A stretch of 12,276 nt of DNA from GCA-003244245 sp032230565 (GTDB lineage: Bacteria; Actinomycetota; Actinomycetes; Mycobacteriales; Pseudonocardiaceae), in NCBI GenBank assembly GCA_032230565.1, contig JAVXWL010000154.1:1-12276 (forward strand). Reading direction: 5' to 3'. Position numbers and translations under genes: made by a program. Under the pieces are notes generated by a model. That model did not search any database. It was not told the DNA's origin and was given only the letters and a program-made list of their open reading frames with translations. This document shows positions 11,888 through 12,276 of this stretch, one piece after another; the stretch's first letter is position 1; every line of letters begins with the position of its first letter.

Positions 11888-12276
11888 TCACGGCGTCGCG
11901 GCTCCAGCCCCCGAGTGATCGTGGTTGGCCGTCCCAGCGGGACGGTGTGGATCGTCGGCTGGAAGCCACGTGGTGCTGGCGTCCAGGCCAAGTTGGCCGG
12001 CGTCGCGGCTGAGCGCGTCGAAAGCGGCTCGGACCACGGTGCGGGTCTCGTTTTGCCGCGAGACCAATGACCAGGTCCAGAACGGCGACGGGTGCACTAC
12101 CGGCCGCTGCGTCAGGTCGGGTGGCACCGGCGTGGTCTGGCCCTTCGGCGAGTTGATCACTGGGCGACGCAATCTGCGCACGTGGTCGAAGAACGCCGGG
12201 CCGGTGATGCCACCGTCCTCGACGCGGACGACACGCGCGCCGGTGTCACGGGCGAACTCCTCGGCGAAGACGTTCC
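11888..12276 (-). CDS. LysR-family regulator, C-terminal part (cut by window edge)
   Basis: The minus-strand frame is open from the window end to TGA at 11888. It reads NVFAEEFARDTGARVVRVED, FFDHVRRLRRPVINSP, then VVHPSPFWTWSLVSRQNETR, TVVRAAFDALSRDAG and WLPADDPHR. The W-S-L-V-x-R-x-x-E-T-R-x-x-V-R-A stretch and the WLPADDPHR tail match the end of the substrate-binding domain of LysR-type regulators. The DNA-binding N-terminus lies outside the window. It sits directly upstream of, and in the same direction as, the reductase/VOC genes. It is therefore a candidate activator of that operon, though LysR regulators are more often divergent from their targets. The last 17 or so residues look unconserved. 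Confidence 0.7.
   Translation of the reverse strand, partial: NVFAEEFARDTGARVVRVEDGGITGPAFFDHVRRLRRPVINSPKGQTTPVPPDLTQRPVVHPSPFWTWSLVSRQNETRTVVRAAFDALSRDAGQLGLDASTTWLPADDPHRPAGTANHDHSGAGAATP

Noticed and set aside
1..12276. CRISPR array, tRNA, rRNA or phage structural genes
   Set aside because: I saw no regularly spaced repeats, no cloverleaf-like segment and no structural phage proteins on either strand.

Overview
The window looks like an accessory, insertion-sequence-scarred region of a high-GC actinomycete chromosome or plasmid. The evidence is the GC-rich third codon positions, GTG starts with strong GGAGG-type ribosome binding sites, a large LuxR-type (LAL) ATPase regulator containing TTA codons, an actinobacterial-style secreted-protease architecture and a maleylacetate-reductase catabolic operon. 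I cannot name the genus; a soil actinomycete (for example Pseudonocardia-, Amycolatopsis- or Frankia-like) would fit.

Left part (1-3000): an IS6-family transposase remnant abuts a truncated exported serine-protease precursor on the minus strand (493-783). Upstream of it, in the same direction, lies an apparently intact trypsin/V8-like serine protease (863-1873) that has no signal peptide. A gene-poor stretch follows, with fragment-like reading frames. It ends at a 101-residue chagasin-family (I42) cysteine-protease inhibitor on the minus strand (2706-3011).

Middle part (3000-6430): an IS256-family C-terminal remnant is followed by a complete-looking 170-bp palindromic mini-element (3427-3596) with IS21-like ends and a 5-bp target duplication. 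Next is an 892-residue LAL regulator (3752-6430).

Right-middle part (6430-9350): short palindromes precede a papain-like (C1) cysteine peptidase without signal peptide (6704-7474). Behind it come a 65-residue Pro-rich ORF and a leaderless DUF1036 protein (7781-8143) in one transcription unit. After IS6 and other pseudogene debris there is a second DUF1036 protein, this one with a signal peptide (8818-9348).

Right part (9350-12276): a chimeric scar joins the N-terminus of an IS1380 transposase to a short-chain dehydrogenase fragment. It is followed by a minus-strand aromatic-catabolism operon: partial LysR regulator, maleylacetate reductase and a VOC-family (glyoxalase/dioxygenase fold) protein. 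A 237-bp internally deleted IS6 element, both ends preserved, sits exactly at the reductase start codon, so the stop of its truncated transposase overlaps the reductase ATG.

The most interesting reading is that 863-9348 is an uncharacterised protease / protease-inhibitor / DUF1036 island with its own LAL regulator. It encodes a leaderless C1 peptidase and a leaderless chagasin-type inhibitor of that same peptidase class. Serine proteases and DUF1036 proteins each occur in one leaderless and one exported version. The functional link is inference; the gene content and the motifs are read directly from the sequence.
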